Assembly: GCA_030685235.1 (NCBI GenBank)
Contig: MU839128.1
Location: 186,001 to 250,000, forward strand
Reading direction: 5' to 3'
From: Copromyces sp. CBS 386.78
Lineage: Eukaryota > Ascomycota > Sordariomycetes > Sordariales > Sordariaceae
Length of the DNA stretch: 64,000 nt
Shown here: positions 13,086-24,140 of the stretch, one piece after another
How the letters are laid out: each line of letters starts with the position of its first letter
Position numbering within the stretch: position 1 is the first letter of the stretch
Translations under genes and position numbers: made by a program
Notes under the pieces: generated by a model
Database searches by the model: none
What the model saw: the letters and a program-made list of their open reading frames with translations, nothing else
What the model was told of the DNA's origin: nothing

Positions 13086-15721
13086 TTACAACATCCCCAA
13101 ATACCTAGCCTCAAGCTTCGTCTCCTTGGTTGCCCCCTTGACCCCAATCCTCACCACCTCATTCGGCACAATATCCACCAAGTTATCCTCAAACACCACC
13201 TCATCATCCTCCGGAGTCTCCACCACCAGACCCTTGATCGGCACCTCGGCGCTGATCTCCACCGCCGTGCCATCCTCCGACAGCACCACCTTGAGCTCCT
13301 TCGGCTTCTGCAGATGCAGATACTTGAGCGGCTCGGGCCAGTTCACGTACCTGGCAATCTGCTTGCCATCCCGACGATCAATCAGATACGCCGCCACGAC
13401 CGTGCGCTTGTCCTGATCCTTCCCGCCGCCAGCAATGACGGGCACCTCCCTGGCGTCCATCTCCGTCGACCTGTTCTCCGGCAGGGTGATCTTGCTAGCA
13501 ACAATCTCGTTGAACGTCTGCTCGCCCGTCTCGACGTCCCACGCCCTGACGAGACAATCAACCTCGAGGTCCTCAAGGGTCAAGTTACTTCCCCACACCT
13601 CGACCTTGGTGCTCACATCCACGTTGACGCGGGTATATCTGTCCTTGGGGTGGCGGTGCTCCGTCCGCGTGATACCGATGCTCACGGGCGCCATCTCCCT
13701 CTTGACCGTGAAATACGCCATTTTTGGGCGAAGATAGTAATCGGCAATACTCCACGAGGTCACCGGCCAGCAGTCGTTGATCTGCCACACCAACGCACCG
13801 CCGCAGTACTCCCTTCCGGGCCCCTTCCATTGGCGCTTCCAGAGCCGGTAGGCGCTCGCCAGACACTCGCCCTGCATGAGCTGGGTGGCGTAGACGAACT
13901 GCTCCAGGGGGTCGGGGCCGTAGCGCATGTTTTCGACGAGATACAAAGCGATGCGTCGCTCGTGTCCGTCCGCTTTGTTGTGGAAGTCTACGGTGGAGGA
14001 TTGCGGGTACCGATCCGGGTCGTTCTTGCCCAGGGGGAGGTAGGCGTCGATGGTCTTGACGTTGGGAAACGCTTGCATGCCGAACTCGGAGACGAAGCGG
14101 CCGCCGAGCTTGTCGAAATTTTGCCATTTTTCTTGCGTGCCGTGCCACACATTCCACTGGTGGATGTCGCCCACGGTGGGATCGTGCGTGTCGACGCCGT
14201 CGCCCCAGGGAGAGCCGGGGTGGTAGTAAGTAGAGGGGATCAGCTCGGAGCAGACGTCGGGCAGGATCTTCTCGTAGATGTAGCGGGCGGGGAAATCGGT
14301 CTGGAGCCAATTGTCGGCGTTCTTGTCCTCGTACTTGTACGTCAGGCTGGCGCTTTCCTGGTACTGGTAATCTTCGTTGTTGCCGGCCCAGATGACGATG
14401 GAAGGGTGGTGGCGCAGGAGCTTGACGTTCTCGTAGGCTTCGCGCTGGATGGACTCGAGCAGTTCGGGCCAGGCCGGGTAGTTGCCGCACCCGAACATGA
14501 AATCTTGCCAGACGAGAACGCCGAGCTCGTCGCAGGCGTCGTAGAAGGCTTGCTCTTCGTAGATGCCGCCGCCCCAGACGCGGATCATGAACTGGTTGCC
14601 GTCGGCCACGAGCTTAATCCAGTCGTAGTATCTCTCTTTGCTGATGCGCGGGATGAAGTTGTCGGCGGGAATCCAGTCGCTGCCGCCGCAGTAGAGGGGA
14701 ATGTTGTTGACTTGGAAGAAGAAACTCTTGCCGGGCTGGTCTTTGAGTGGGCGCTGGATGAGCTCGGCCCGGCGCAAGCCGATTCTCTTCCCCATCTCGT
14801 CTTCCTCGCTGCCACCGGCGATGAGAGTAGCCTTGACTTGGTAAAGAGGCTGCTTGCCATATCGAATGGGGTACCAGAGCGAAGGGTTCTCGAGGTTGAA
14901 AGAGGCCGTGGCCTTGCCCGAGCTGGCTTGGACAGTTTCCGAGGCAACTTGCTTGCCGTCAAGAGAAACATCGAACCGCACCTTGTCTGCCTTGCCTTCA
15001 ACCTCAGCGGTAACCTTGATATCGGCAGACTTGAGGTTCTCCGGAACGGTCGACTCAACATTTAGATCTGCCAGTCTGCTCTCGAAGATCTCGAGGTTGA
15101 TCGGCCTCCAGGGGCCGCAGGTAAGGAGAGTCGGGCCCCAATCCCATCCCTATACGCAACAAGTCAGTATAAAGCGTTCTGAGACAAGGAAGTTGTGGGC
15201 CGAGACAAACTCACCCAGTGATACTGCGCTTTCCTCATAGCCAATCTCGAATTATCGCCGTTCCAGCACCCCCACTTGTGATCAGGATACTTCTCAACTA
15301 GCTTCCACCCCCTAAGGTAAGCGCTGTCAAAGTCAATGACAAGCTCGTTGTCCTCCTCCTTCAGCAAAGAGGTGACGTCGACACGCTCAGGGATGAACAT
15401 GTTGTCCGTCTCGAGGATAGTGCTGCCGTTGAGCTTGACAGTGGCAAAGGTGTCAAGCCCGTCAAAGGCCAGGACGGCCTTGCCATTTTCGGGGACGCGG
15501 GCACCCTTGAAGGTGGTCTTGTAGGTCCATTGGGCCTCGCCGATCCACTGAACGTCAAGCTCGTTCTTGCCGATGAAGGGGTCGGGGATCAGACCGTGAT
15601 GGAGGAGGTCTAGGTGGACATTGGTAGGGAACTGGGCGACGGGGAGGAACTTGCTGTGCTCCTTGTCGGCCTGTCTGAACTCCCAGGTCTGGTCGATGGG
15701 GATCACGGAGCGGGGAGACAT
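13086..15721 (-). CDS. beta-mannosidase B, glycoside hydrolase family 2
   Basis: Releases terminal beta-D-mannose from manno-oligosaccharides, probably inside the cell because no signal peptide is visible (MSPRSVIPIDQTWEF...). Exons are 15215-15721 and 13086-15149, with a 65-bp intron (GTGAGT...TATAG) in phase 0 inside the conserved RKAQYHW|GWDWGP block, giving 856 residues. GH2 landmarks are the sugar-binding jelly-roll N-terminus, the acid/base glutamate in WAGNNE (about E428) and the nucleophile in SEFGMQ (about E524). Length and motifs match the fungal MndB group rather than the secreted, larger MndA group. A CGG-N11-CCG site 293 bp upstream of the ATG suggests zinc-cluster control. From memory, the N. 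crassa counterpart gh2-1 is cellulose-induced. Confidence 0.93.
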
Positions 15722-17115
15722 GGTGCGGAAGAGATGTGGATAAAGAAACGAGGGGAATCGATGGTGGCTTGTGGTATAAGAAGAAAAGTCTCAAGCAATC
15801 TCGCGTCCTGCTTCCAGAGACAGAGACAGAGACGACAAGATACTGACAGAGGGAGCTGTTGCTGAGGAGGATGGATGACACTTGGTTCAGAGAATGAAGG
15901 GCAGTCTGCCCGTATTTAAATCGAGGATACCATGCACTCGGATGGTAGAGGTAGTTCCACCTCATTTCCCCATCCTCATGATCCCACGAAGCTCTCGCTC
16001 TGGAAGTTGATGGCGGGGGAAGACATCCCGAGGGGAACGATGGCAGCTGCAAGAGTAAGGTACCCCTGGAACACCCCACCAAGCAGTGACGCTTGTAAGC
16101 CCAGAATGCGGTACGTCCATCGCTCTATCGATGCAGGCACAGCGGTGCAACGCGGCTGCCGCTTCGTCTTGTCTTATTATAAGTTTAACAGCGTGATCTG
16201 TATCGTCGTATTTTAAACTTGAGACATTGCTGTCAACCAACACCCAAAAATTATGAGTTGCTCCTTAGAAGGTATCATCAACTCTTCGCCATGGTCATCA
16301 CAATAACCTGTGATCTTTCAGAATCAACAAAAAAAAAAAAAACCCCCAAAAAAAAAACCCGGGTCCCCAGCAACAACAACGGCCAAAGATCCAAAAAGTC
16401 TGATGACATGCGAGGAGTCTTGGCCCCAAGACCCCTGAAGCGCGGAGGGAGACCTTCCGCTTCCCTTTTAGGCTAAAATCCCCACCTTGTGAAGCGCGGC
16501 TAACAGCTTCAGCGACGACTTATCAGCCCCAGCCCCAGCCGTTCCCTTCCCTTTCGAGCCTCGTGGGAATTTGCACGGCATTAGACGCGATATCACAGGT
16601 GCGGATATCGTGCTGTATGAGATTGGAGACCAAAAGTTATGTTTCGTCCGTTCCCGGAGAAGTACCACCAGTTGAGGCGGATGGGCGCACTCCGGTGAAA
16701 CGAGATCTGTTATCAAGTGCTCAACTTTCTCCTTACATGGTAAGTCTAGAGAAGAGAGGTGTAAGAATCTTTGTACAAATATCAAAGTCTACCTAGTAAA
16801 CGCCAAAAAATGGAGATACAACTGATGCCATAATTCTCAAGTCAAATACATGGTAGGCTATGCAAAACAAAGGCCCCAAGAAACCGCTCCGCCGACGCCA
16901 GTTCTAAACAACCCTTCAAAAAGTCCATATCTATCAACATGACCCCCTCCCCCCCTCCTTTCGTCTTCCAAACGAGGGATGTGTCATTTGCTCAAACCAG
17001 CAAAAAACAGAAAGAAAAAAACGAAAACAAGACACATCTGGTATCATAGGTAAGGCAGAAAAGAAAACGCCTTCTCCCAGAAAAGCAACGGCCCAAAGCA
17101 GCGTCCCATGCAGTC
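15722..17115. other. intergenic: beta-mannosidase promoter and Rab gene 3' region
   Basis: The region holds the upstream region of beta-mannosidase (AT-rich from about 16,160) and the 3' region of the Rab gene. Homopolymer-rich DNA lies at 16,328-16,360 (A-run, C-run, A-run). No convincing coding exon is seen on either strand. Confidence 0.5.
16014..16030. promoter_or_regulatory. CGG-N11-CCG palindrome upstream of beta-mannosidase
   Basis: CGG at 16014-16016 and CCG at 16028-16030 are separated by exactly 11 bases, 293 bp upstream of the beta-mannosidase start codon. This inverted CGG arrangement is typical of Gal4-type Zn2Cys6 dimers. I recall CGGN11CCG as the reported CLR-2 motif for N. 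crassa cellulolytic genes. The site is seen; the regulator is inference. Confidence 0.45.
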
Positions 17116-18346
17116 TTAACAACACCTATTGTTCCTCCTCCTGCCACTGGTGAGCGTGAATACTTCCTCCCACTCTCTCAACCCCTGGACTCCCCGCCTT
17201 GGCTTGCGCCTCCGATTCCGTGTTCCCTGTTCGTCCCCGGTCATAGAGCTCTTGATACTCGCTCCATCACTCGCACCTCCACTCCACCCACCTCCGTAAT
17301 CGCCATACTGAATACCGCTCATCGGATCATCTGGGTCAATCTCGCCCAACTCAATCTTGGTCAAGATCATCCTCGCCAGTCTCCCAAACACCTCATCAAC
17401 ACCCTCGCCGCTGAAGGCGCTGACCTCCATCGTCACCGGTACGTTGACCGTGCTTGCCCACCGACTCGCCTCCACCGCCGATACCTCTCGTCCATCCGGC
17501 GCCACCGTAGCTCGTAATTGCGATCCCAGCCCATACCCATAACTCGTCCCCGTACTATCTCCCGGGCGGATCGTGGATGCAGTAGACGAAGCGTAACTCC
17601 CCGCTTGCAACGGCGTCCCGGCCATGCTGACGCTCGCGCTCCCACCCGTATGCACACTACTAATCGTATACGGAATGCTATGCGCACTGATGCTGCTTGG
17701 TGTTGGTGGCGGTAGCGGGCCGAGCAGGTCCTCCTCGTCGCCGCCGGGCTGGCCGCCGCCCCCGGAGGCTAGGTCGAGTTTGTTCCCCACTAGGAGTAGG
17801 CTCAGGTTCGGCGAGGCCAGGGCGCGGGCGTCGTTTAGAAAGGGCTGGAGGTTGGAGAAGCTGTTGTGGGATGTGATGTCGTAGCAGAGCACGGCGCCGG
17901 CGGCGCCGCGGTAGTAGGAGCGTGAGACGGAGCGGAAGCGTTCGGTTCCGGCAGTGTCCCAGAGTTGTAGCTTGATGCGCTTTCGGCGGGCGCCGGTGCC
18001 GACTTTTATGATTTTGGAGGCGAATTCGACGCCGATCGTTTGTGAGGAGAGGACGCGCCATTCGCTTTTTACGAAGCGATGGAGGAGGCAGGATCTGGAA
18101 GGTTGAAAGGTTAGAGAGGGCTCGGGGTTGTGAGGAATTGGGTTAGGGATGCTTACTTTCCTGACCCGCTTGGCCCTAGGAGGATGATCTTTGCGAGGTA
18201 ATCGTACATGCTTCCCAGTTCCTGTACCAAGAATTCCCGTTAGAATAGAGCTGCCAACGCGATCCTATTTTCGGGCAAATTACCTGCTCTCTCCCTGTCC
18301 CCGCGCTCTCCTCGCTCGTAGCGGATGACCGCCTAGGTCTTGTCAT
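17116..18346 (-). CDS. Rab-family small GTPase (Ypt4/Rab4/Rab14-like) with long insert
   Basis: A membrane-trafficking GTPase. Exons are 18284-18346, 18157-18221 and 17116-18094, with introns of 62 bp in each case, giving 368 residues. Nucleotide-binding motifs are the P-loop GPSGSGKS (37-44), effector/switch I SQTIGVEF, switch II WDTAGTERF, NKLD for guanine, and SAFSG for G5. The C-terminus ...NNRCC is a double-cysteine geranylgeranylation signal for membrane attachment. Unusually, about 100 residues rich in G, S, P and T separate NKLD from the next helix, making the protein far longer than the usual 200-220. A basic tail (RNRRRKPRRG) precedes the lipidation site. The Ypt4/Rab4-like assignment rests on the CLLHRFVK..W...QTIGVEF core and is less certain than the Rab family call. 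Confidence 0.88.
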
Positions 18347-19357
18347 GGTGAATGGATGGTTCGATGTGTAGTGGGGAATATGGCTTGGCTGATTCTCTCG
18401 ATTTGCTGCCGGCGGACGCTTTATGGCTGTCGACAAAGCTATGATGCGCAATGGGTCGAGTCCCGGTCGATTCTTGCGGCGAGATATGCTATCGAGCTGC
18501 TATCTCCGATGACGAATTTGAGCTTTGTCGTTTTCTGAAGCGTTCACGTGGTCGGTCGGACTTGGCGTATTTGTTTTCTTTGGATTCTCAAATGCGAGGA
18601 ATATGTCGGGCAATTTGCACTCGAGCGGCGCGCATATGTTACCGTAGATGGTGAAGTTTGTGGGTATCTATCTGGTTTGTAGGTACAATTGTTCGTGTCT
18701 CGTTAATTCATGGATAATGCTGTCACCCGGTTCGGCCGCTGGGGGCTGGCGAGAAACAAAGTTCCACAACGTCTGGGAAACGCTTATCGCGGCAGCAAGG
18801 GACTCGCTCTTTGATAAGGAAGGCGACAGCTGAATTCTTCAGGGTGAAGAGCACTCGACAATTTCGAAAAGTCGGTCTGTAGGATGGATGGATATGAGGG
18901 TTGCTTTCTCGGGACAGGCTGCAAGATTGAATGGACCCAACGTCACCACACAATCCTTTGGTTGCAGCCAACAATTTGCCATGAATCGCTCGGGTGATGC
19001 GCTGTTGCTGTGCTCTTGCTTCAGGTGTTGCCGCTGTGGTGGATTTCGCCCAACGCACAGGCCACCGAGCCCTCGAGACCCCAGGACGGTGGGGTGCGGT
19101 TTGGGACCCGCTTGGCCAGGCTGCCAGGGTCCCGTCCCTGAAAAAGCACTGACACGAACCGCCTGGTAGCGTGCCGAGGCACTCCATGTCTGGCTGGGCT
19201 GTCAAAGCCGCGGGGGAGGATCCCGATTCCCGACATCCACTGTCCGTCCGTTTGAGTCGGGATCCTCTTGTCTTGTTAACATGACTTTTCTGGCTCGACA
19301 TGTAACTTGAACTATTTCTTTCCCAAGAAAGCGTTGAGTTGATAATAGACCTGCAAA
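18347..19357. other. divergent promoter region between Rab GTPase and SDR
   Basis: About 1 kb separates the divergent start codons at 18346 (-) and 19358 (+). I see no coding exon, tRNA or long repeat. CT-rich stretches precede both starts. Confidence 0.5.
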
Positions 19358-20266
19358 ATGATCATTGACGGAAGGACATTTGTCGTCTCGGGCGGGTACG
19401 TTCAAAGCGATGACATCACATTCTCAGGGTTCTTTTGACTGACAACGACATCCAGTGCTTCTGGCCTCGGCCGTGCCTGCGTTCGGGACATTGTCAAATC
19501 CGGCGGTAATGCTGCTGTCCTTGACATGAATGAGGAAACCGGAGCTGCCCTGGTCAAGGAACTTGGATCTTCCATCCGCTTCTTCCAGTGCGACGTGACG
19601 GACACCGAAAGCATTGCGTCCGTTGTCAAGTCGACCCTGGAATGGGTCAAGGAGACTAAGAAGCCTCTCGGTGGAATCATCCCCGCTGCCGGAGTTGGAA
19701 GTCCGGGTTTGGTAAGTATTTCCAGGTCCATCATGATGTGTTCACCCAAGATGGAGACTAATACTCGCCAGATGCTCGACAAGTCCCTAAACCCTCTCTC
19801 CCTGTCGTCCATTGACTTTGTCCTCTCCATCAACCTCCGCGGTGTCCTCGATCTTATTCGCCAGTTCCTCCCTGCGCTCGCTTCTTCACCCGCCCATGGT
19901 CCCGACGGCGAGCACGGTGTTATTATTATGGTTGCCAGCTCGGCTGCCTTTGATGGTCAAATGGGCCAGGTCTCTTATGCCGCCAGCAAGGGCGCTGTTG
20001 CGGCCATGACGCTACCCATGGCTCGGGATCTGTCCCGTTTCGGAATCAGAGTCGTCACCATTGCCCCGAGCATGTTCGACTCGGCCATGACGGCCATGAT
20101 GAGCGACAAGGTGAGGATGGGGTTGAAGAAGGCTATGGAGTTCCCTTCGCGGGCGGGTCAGCCAGAGGAGTTTGCTTCCCTGGCCAGGCAGGCGATCGAA
20201 AATGTCATGTTGAACGGTGTGGTTATTCGGCTGGACGGTGCCACGAGGATGCCCAGCAAACTGTGA
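19358..20266 (+). CDS. short-chain dehydrogenase, 3-hydroxyacyl-CoA dehydrogenase type II (HSD17B10)-like
   Basis: Classical SDR of 262 residues from three exons: 19358-19395, 19456-19711 and 19772-20266. Both introns are 60 bp with GTACGT and GTAAGT donors. The cofactor motif SGGASGLG lies at residues 11-18, with the first intron cutting between its glycines. An aspartate in VLDMN suggests NAD(H). The catalytic serine is in VASSAAFDG and the YxxxK pair in VSYAASKG. Length and the motif order (RTFVVSGGASGLGRA ... MARDLSRFGIRVVTIAPSMFDSAM) resemble mitochondrial HSD17B10/scully proteins that oxidise short branched 3-hydroxyacyl-CoA. No clear mitochondrial presequence is visible. The exact substrate is inferred from the family only. 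Confidence 0.88.
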
Positions 20267-20843
20267 TTTTTTTAGCATATAAAAAGGAGCCTCAAGTGTT
20301 TGTTCAGTCTGGTTCGTCACAGAGCTGCGCCCCGTTGTCCGTACTCACTCTCTCTTTGACGGCATTGCCCCGGCTCTCTCTGCTTCCATGCTTTTGATAC
20401 TTGACACTCTCGAAACAATTCCGACTTGCATGGCAGTCTGGAAGATACTGCTGCTAGATGTAATATCTTCGCGTTTAGGTTTACCCCTTGAGCATCCACC
20501 ACGATGTGGATGTGCATGTTTAACAAGGGGACTCCAGGAAACCAAATCCGGGGTCGAGCCGGGACCCACGGGGTCGAGCGACCGACAAGGGGTAGAGTGG
20601 GGGCCGTGTCCGTGCGAAACTACCGACGGTTCGGAACGCGTCGGTTGCGGGGTATGGAGCTCCAAGTGGGGCCACTCCGATGACGGCATCACCAGCGCGG
20701 GGAGATTTGTGCGCGGTTTGCATCGGTCTCCTTTCAATGCCCCCAGTTTCATCCCATTTCTAGATCTAAAACATCGGATCTTTCCCCTGACACTCTTGTC
20801 CACATCACTTCTTTGGCGCGGTTCCACCAGACTCTTCGCAACA
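20267..20843. other. intergenic, promoter of D-2-hydroxyacid dehydrogenase
   Basis: This 577-bp spacer has two CT-rich tracts immediately before the 20844 start. No exon or repeat is recognised. Confidence 0.5.
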
Positions 20844-22011
20844 ATGTCTTCCTCTTCTTCTTCTTCTTTTCCAATCAAGGTCGCCGTCCTCGATGACTAC
20901 CAGGGCATTTCGGAGCCCAAGTTCAAGGCTCTGGACTCGTCCAAGTACGAATTCTCCTTCTTCAAGGACACTCTTCGCCCGTATAACCACCCCGACACTA
21001 CTCAAGATGTAAAGGATCAGCTCGTCAAGAGGCTTGAGCCTTTCACTGTCATCTGTATGTTTGAGCCCCCTTTTACATGAAACAATACTGCTCAGTCAAA
21101 TTGACACCTCACAAATCACAGCAACAATGAGAGAACGCACCCCCTTCCCGCGCGACCTCATCGCCCGCTTGCCCAACCTCAAGCTCCTCCTCACCACCGG
21201 CAACCGCAACCTAGCCCTGGACCTTCCCGCCTTCAAGGAGCGAGGGATCCCCGTTACCGGCGCCGTCGACAAGTCCAACCCGGGCAGCGTCGGCTCCATC
21301 AGCACCACCGAGCACTGCGTGACCATGATCCTCGCCGCCGCCCGCAACATAGCCCAGGATGACCTGGCCGTCAAGACGGGCGGGTGGCAGACCGTCCCCG
21401 CCGTCAGCCTGCGGGGCAAGACCCTGGGCACCATGGGGCTGGGCAGATTGGGCGTGGCGGTGGCCAAGGTCATGATCGTCGGGTTCGGCATGAAGGTTAT
21501 TTGCTGGAGCAGCAACCTCACGCAGGAGAAGGCGGACGAGCAGGCTAGACAGGCCGGGTTGCCGGCGGAGGACGAGAAGACGGGCGAGAAGACGTTCAAG
21601 GTGGTCAGCAAGGAGGAGTTGCTGAGCACGGCGGACGTGGTGAGCATGCACTTGGTCTTGGGGGATCGGTCGCGGGGCGCGATCGCCAAGAAGGATCTGG
21701 AGTTGATGAAGAAGACGGCCATCTTTGTGAACACGTCACGCGGACCGTTGGTAGTCGAGGAGGACCTACTTGAGGTGTTGGAACAGGGCAAGATCAGGGT
21801 TGCGGCGCTGGATGTGTTTAACTTGGAGCCGCTGCCGTTGGACAGCAAGTGGCGGACGACCAAGTGGGGAGAGGATGGGCGGAGCAGAGTGCTTCTTACG
21901 CCCCATATGGGATATGTGGAGGAGGATACGCTGTCTGGGTGGTATGATCAACAGGTTCAGAACCTGGAGAGGTGGGTGAAGGGTGAGCAGTTGGCCCTTA
22001 GCTTGTATTAG
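20844..22011 (+). CDS. D-isomer-specific 2-hydroxyacid dehydrogenase, NAD-binding
   Basis: Reversibly reduces a 2-keto acid to the D-2-hydroxy acid; likely cytosolic. Exons are 20844-21054 and 21122-22011 with a 67-bp intron (GTATGT...ATCACAG), giving 366 residues. The start is followed by a run of serines encoded by TCT/TCC repeats. The family signature is complete: Rossmann GLGRLG (176-181), the substrate arginine R277 in NTSRGPLV, E306 in FNLEPLPLD and the proton-relay H332 in LTPHMGY. The 'DDYQ' N-terminus and T..R.RTPFP segment resemble the fungal/bacterial branch often annotated simply as D-2-hydroxyacid dehydrogenase rather than phosphoglycerate dehydrogenase. The physiological substrate cannot be told from sequence. 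It lies tandem to the SDR gene. Confidence 0.9.
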
Positions 22012-22270
22012 GTTCATTCGTGCTTGTAACAGAAGTGCAACTACTTGTAACTATGGTATTTCTAACCCCATCCAATGCTGGCAAAGGTTGAGTGTCGGTG
22101 ATGATACAATAAGTTGGGCTCTATTCTATTCTATGTCGGTTTTCTTGAGAGAAATATGAATGGCTTCCTGTCCACTATTCTCCGGCGTCTATACAATCTC
22201 TGGCGGCAAGCAGACAGGCCCACAAAGCTGCCGGCTACACCACAAATGCGCCCCCGTTTGATACTGTAGC

Positions 22271-23098
22271 TTAATGTTTGGGCTTCTTTGCCGGTCCTGG
22301 ATCCCCCTCAGTGGGTTTATCTGTCCTCTTTGTTGGTCTTGACTCTTTCTCAGCAGGTTTGTTGACCTCGGATCTGGGTCCGGGTAGGACTCTGACTCCT
22401 ATAGATCTGAGGCTGAAACTTTTGTCACTGGCAAATTTTCTCAGGCATCCCACAAGATGTTGAAATAGAGGATGCGCCTCGTTGGTGTTTTCCGTCGATT
22501 CAACCAAGATTATAGAGGTTGTTGTCGCCTTGAGTCTCAAGATTATTCCCTGCTCCGTGGCAGGCACTGTGCCTGCTCCCGCAGGTGCTCCGACGGCCTG
22601 TCCGTTGTTTTTTATGTCGCCAGAACCCTGGTCGTCGCGTTTCTCCCCCTTCTTCACCTGCTGCAGCATATTATCCTTCTCGGTCTGCACCGCCAGATCC
22701 TTCGTGGCCTCCACTCTTCCCATCATGTAATGAATCCAGGCTGCGGATATGGGTTCTCCGGGAACATAGGCAGGCTTCAAGTGAGAAATGGGGCATTCCT
22801 AGTCCTCCGCCTCCATGTGGTACATCTTCCACAGCATATAACATCTGAGCCATCCTACGTAGGCCTCGGTTTTGACCTCGATTGACTCGGCGCCGTTCTT
22901 CTGGTGATACAAGTCACTAAGCGCCATTTCTGTGGCCTTAAGTAACGCTACATTGAGCTTGGCTTTGTCTCTCAGCTCGGGCGCGACCTTGAGAATGCCG
23001 CCCATGACCTTGGCGAGCAGCTGTTCATTCATGCCCTGCACTTGGCCCACGGTGCGCGTCTGGGACTGTTCCTCCTTCGGTTGTTGCGGTGTACCCAT
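22271..23098 (-). pseudogene. hypothetical gene with an in-frame TAG (possible nonsense allele)
   Basis: From ATG at 23098 the minus frame is open for 99 codons (MGTPQQPKEEQSQTRTVGQV...), meets TAG at 22799-22801, and stays open in the same frame to TAA at 22271. The upstream part ends ...YHMEAED and the downstream part continues ECPISHLKPAYVPGEP..., ending in a lysine/proline-rich basic tail (PAKKPKH). Composition and continuity suggest one protein of about 275 residues. The TAG is a possible CAG->TAG change (CpA->TpA, the RIP direction), and a RIPped copia element lies 540 bp upstream. Alternatives are a weak intron (GTTATA donor and CCGCAG acceptor would remove the TAG in phase 1), readthrough, or a genuine 99-residue protein. 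No domain is recognised. Confidence 0.5.
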
Positions 23099-23631
23099 GG
23101 TGTTAACTTTGACGTAGTTAGCTTGAAAGCGGAAGAAGAGGAAATTACCGAAGCTCAGACAATAGAACGGCTGGTTGGGAGGGAAGCTTGGAGTTTACCG
23201 TTGCCTCAAATATCTTTTGGTGAAGATGTCCTGAAGAAGATGTTTTCACGAGTCGTGGTTGGAAAGATTTGGGAGTATTGTCCTCGTTTCGCGGTTCAAC
23301 AAAGTCGTTCTCGACAGAGGGAAAATTGTAAGCCAGGCTTTAAAAAGGAAACGATTTTGAGCCAAGAATGTGTCGTTCAGGCGGTTCATAGCGTCGGTGA
23401 GTGATTATTCAAGTAACAACAACGGTTGACCGGATGAAGAAGATTCAGTTGTAAGTTGTGGGAGTTTGGATCGAGTTTGTTTACATACAGAATCAGATAC
23501 CAAGACGCACTTCCTCTTTCACAAACTCGCCCTGACCGAATATCAGATGCCAATGTCTACAGCGAGTGCGCCGGCCAGCAGTTCAATATGAAAAGAGCAG
23601 GTACGGATGAAGACGAGAAGCAAAAAAGGCA
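23099..23631. other. upstream region of the interrupted gene, ending at the copia insertion site
   Basis: Ordinary-composition DNA between the hypothetical gene and the copia element. No exon is supported. The five bases GGAGC at 23632-23636 are the left target-site copy. Confidence 0.5.
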
Positions 23632-23636
23632 GGAGC

Positions 23637-23804
23637 TCTTGTGCCCAGCCGGCTCACGGTCAGCCGTGCCTGCCGGGCTGGGCCTACTTTCCCAGTACTA
23701 CCACGCTTAGCTAGGTTTTTCTCCCGCGATCGTTCGTAGCTCTATTTCCTTCTTCAATATAACATCTTTCTCTCTCTCGCCTTCTTTGTCCCTGTGGTCC
23801 AAGA
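23637..23804 (+). repeat. copia 5' LTR
   Basis: This 168-bp LTR starts TCTTGTGCCC and ends GGTCCAAGA, so the termini form a TCTTG/CAAGA inverted repeat rather than the usual TG/CA. It differs from the 3' copy at eight positions, all transitions, seven of them in CpA/TpG context. The left target copy GGAGC precedes it. Confidence 0.9.
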
Positions 23805-23925
23805 GGTTATAAGCCCTCTCGCGCAAAGCGTATTTATCTAAATACCTATACTTTCCGTAGCGTTTGTAGCGTTCTTTGGAAGTCATCGCACTATCGTTTG
23901 CGACGACGACCGATAACCCTTCCCT

Positions 23926-24140
23926 CGTCGCGATTAAGTTAGATCGAAGCGTATTTTCGTCGCGATTAAGTTAGATCGAAGCGTATTCTTGTCGCGATTA
24001 AGTTAAATTGAAGCGTATTACTGACTTCTTATCGTAATTAAGTCAAATTACTACGCAATTAATCCCCCGACCCTTCGTCGTAATTAAGCTAGACCGCTTC
24101 GCTTCCCCGACCTTTCGTTGTATTTAAATTAGATTACTTC
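23926..24140 (+). repeat. degenerate ~32-40-bp tandem repeat in copia leader
   Basis: Repeats of the type cgtcgcgattaagttagatc...gcgtatt recur at about 23,926, 23,958 and 23,990. They then decay toward 24,140 (atcgtaattaagtcaaatt, gtcgtaattaagctagac, gttgtatttaaattagatt). The array sits between the 5' LTR and Gag, probably in the untranslated leader. The later copies are progressively more C->T/G->A converted. Confidence 0.65.

Noticed and set aside
13041..15065. 674-codon open frame antisense to beta-mannosidase
   Set aside because: Long only because the GH2 gene lacks certain codons; composition (R, H, L, V, G) is shadow-like and it has no motif.
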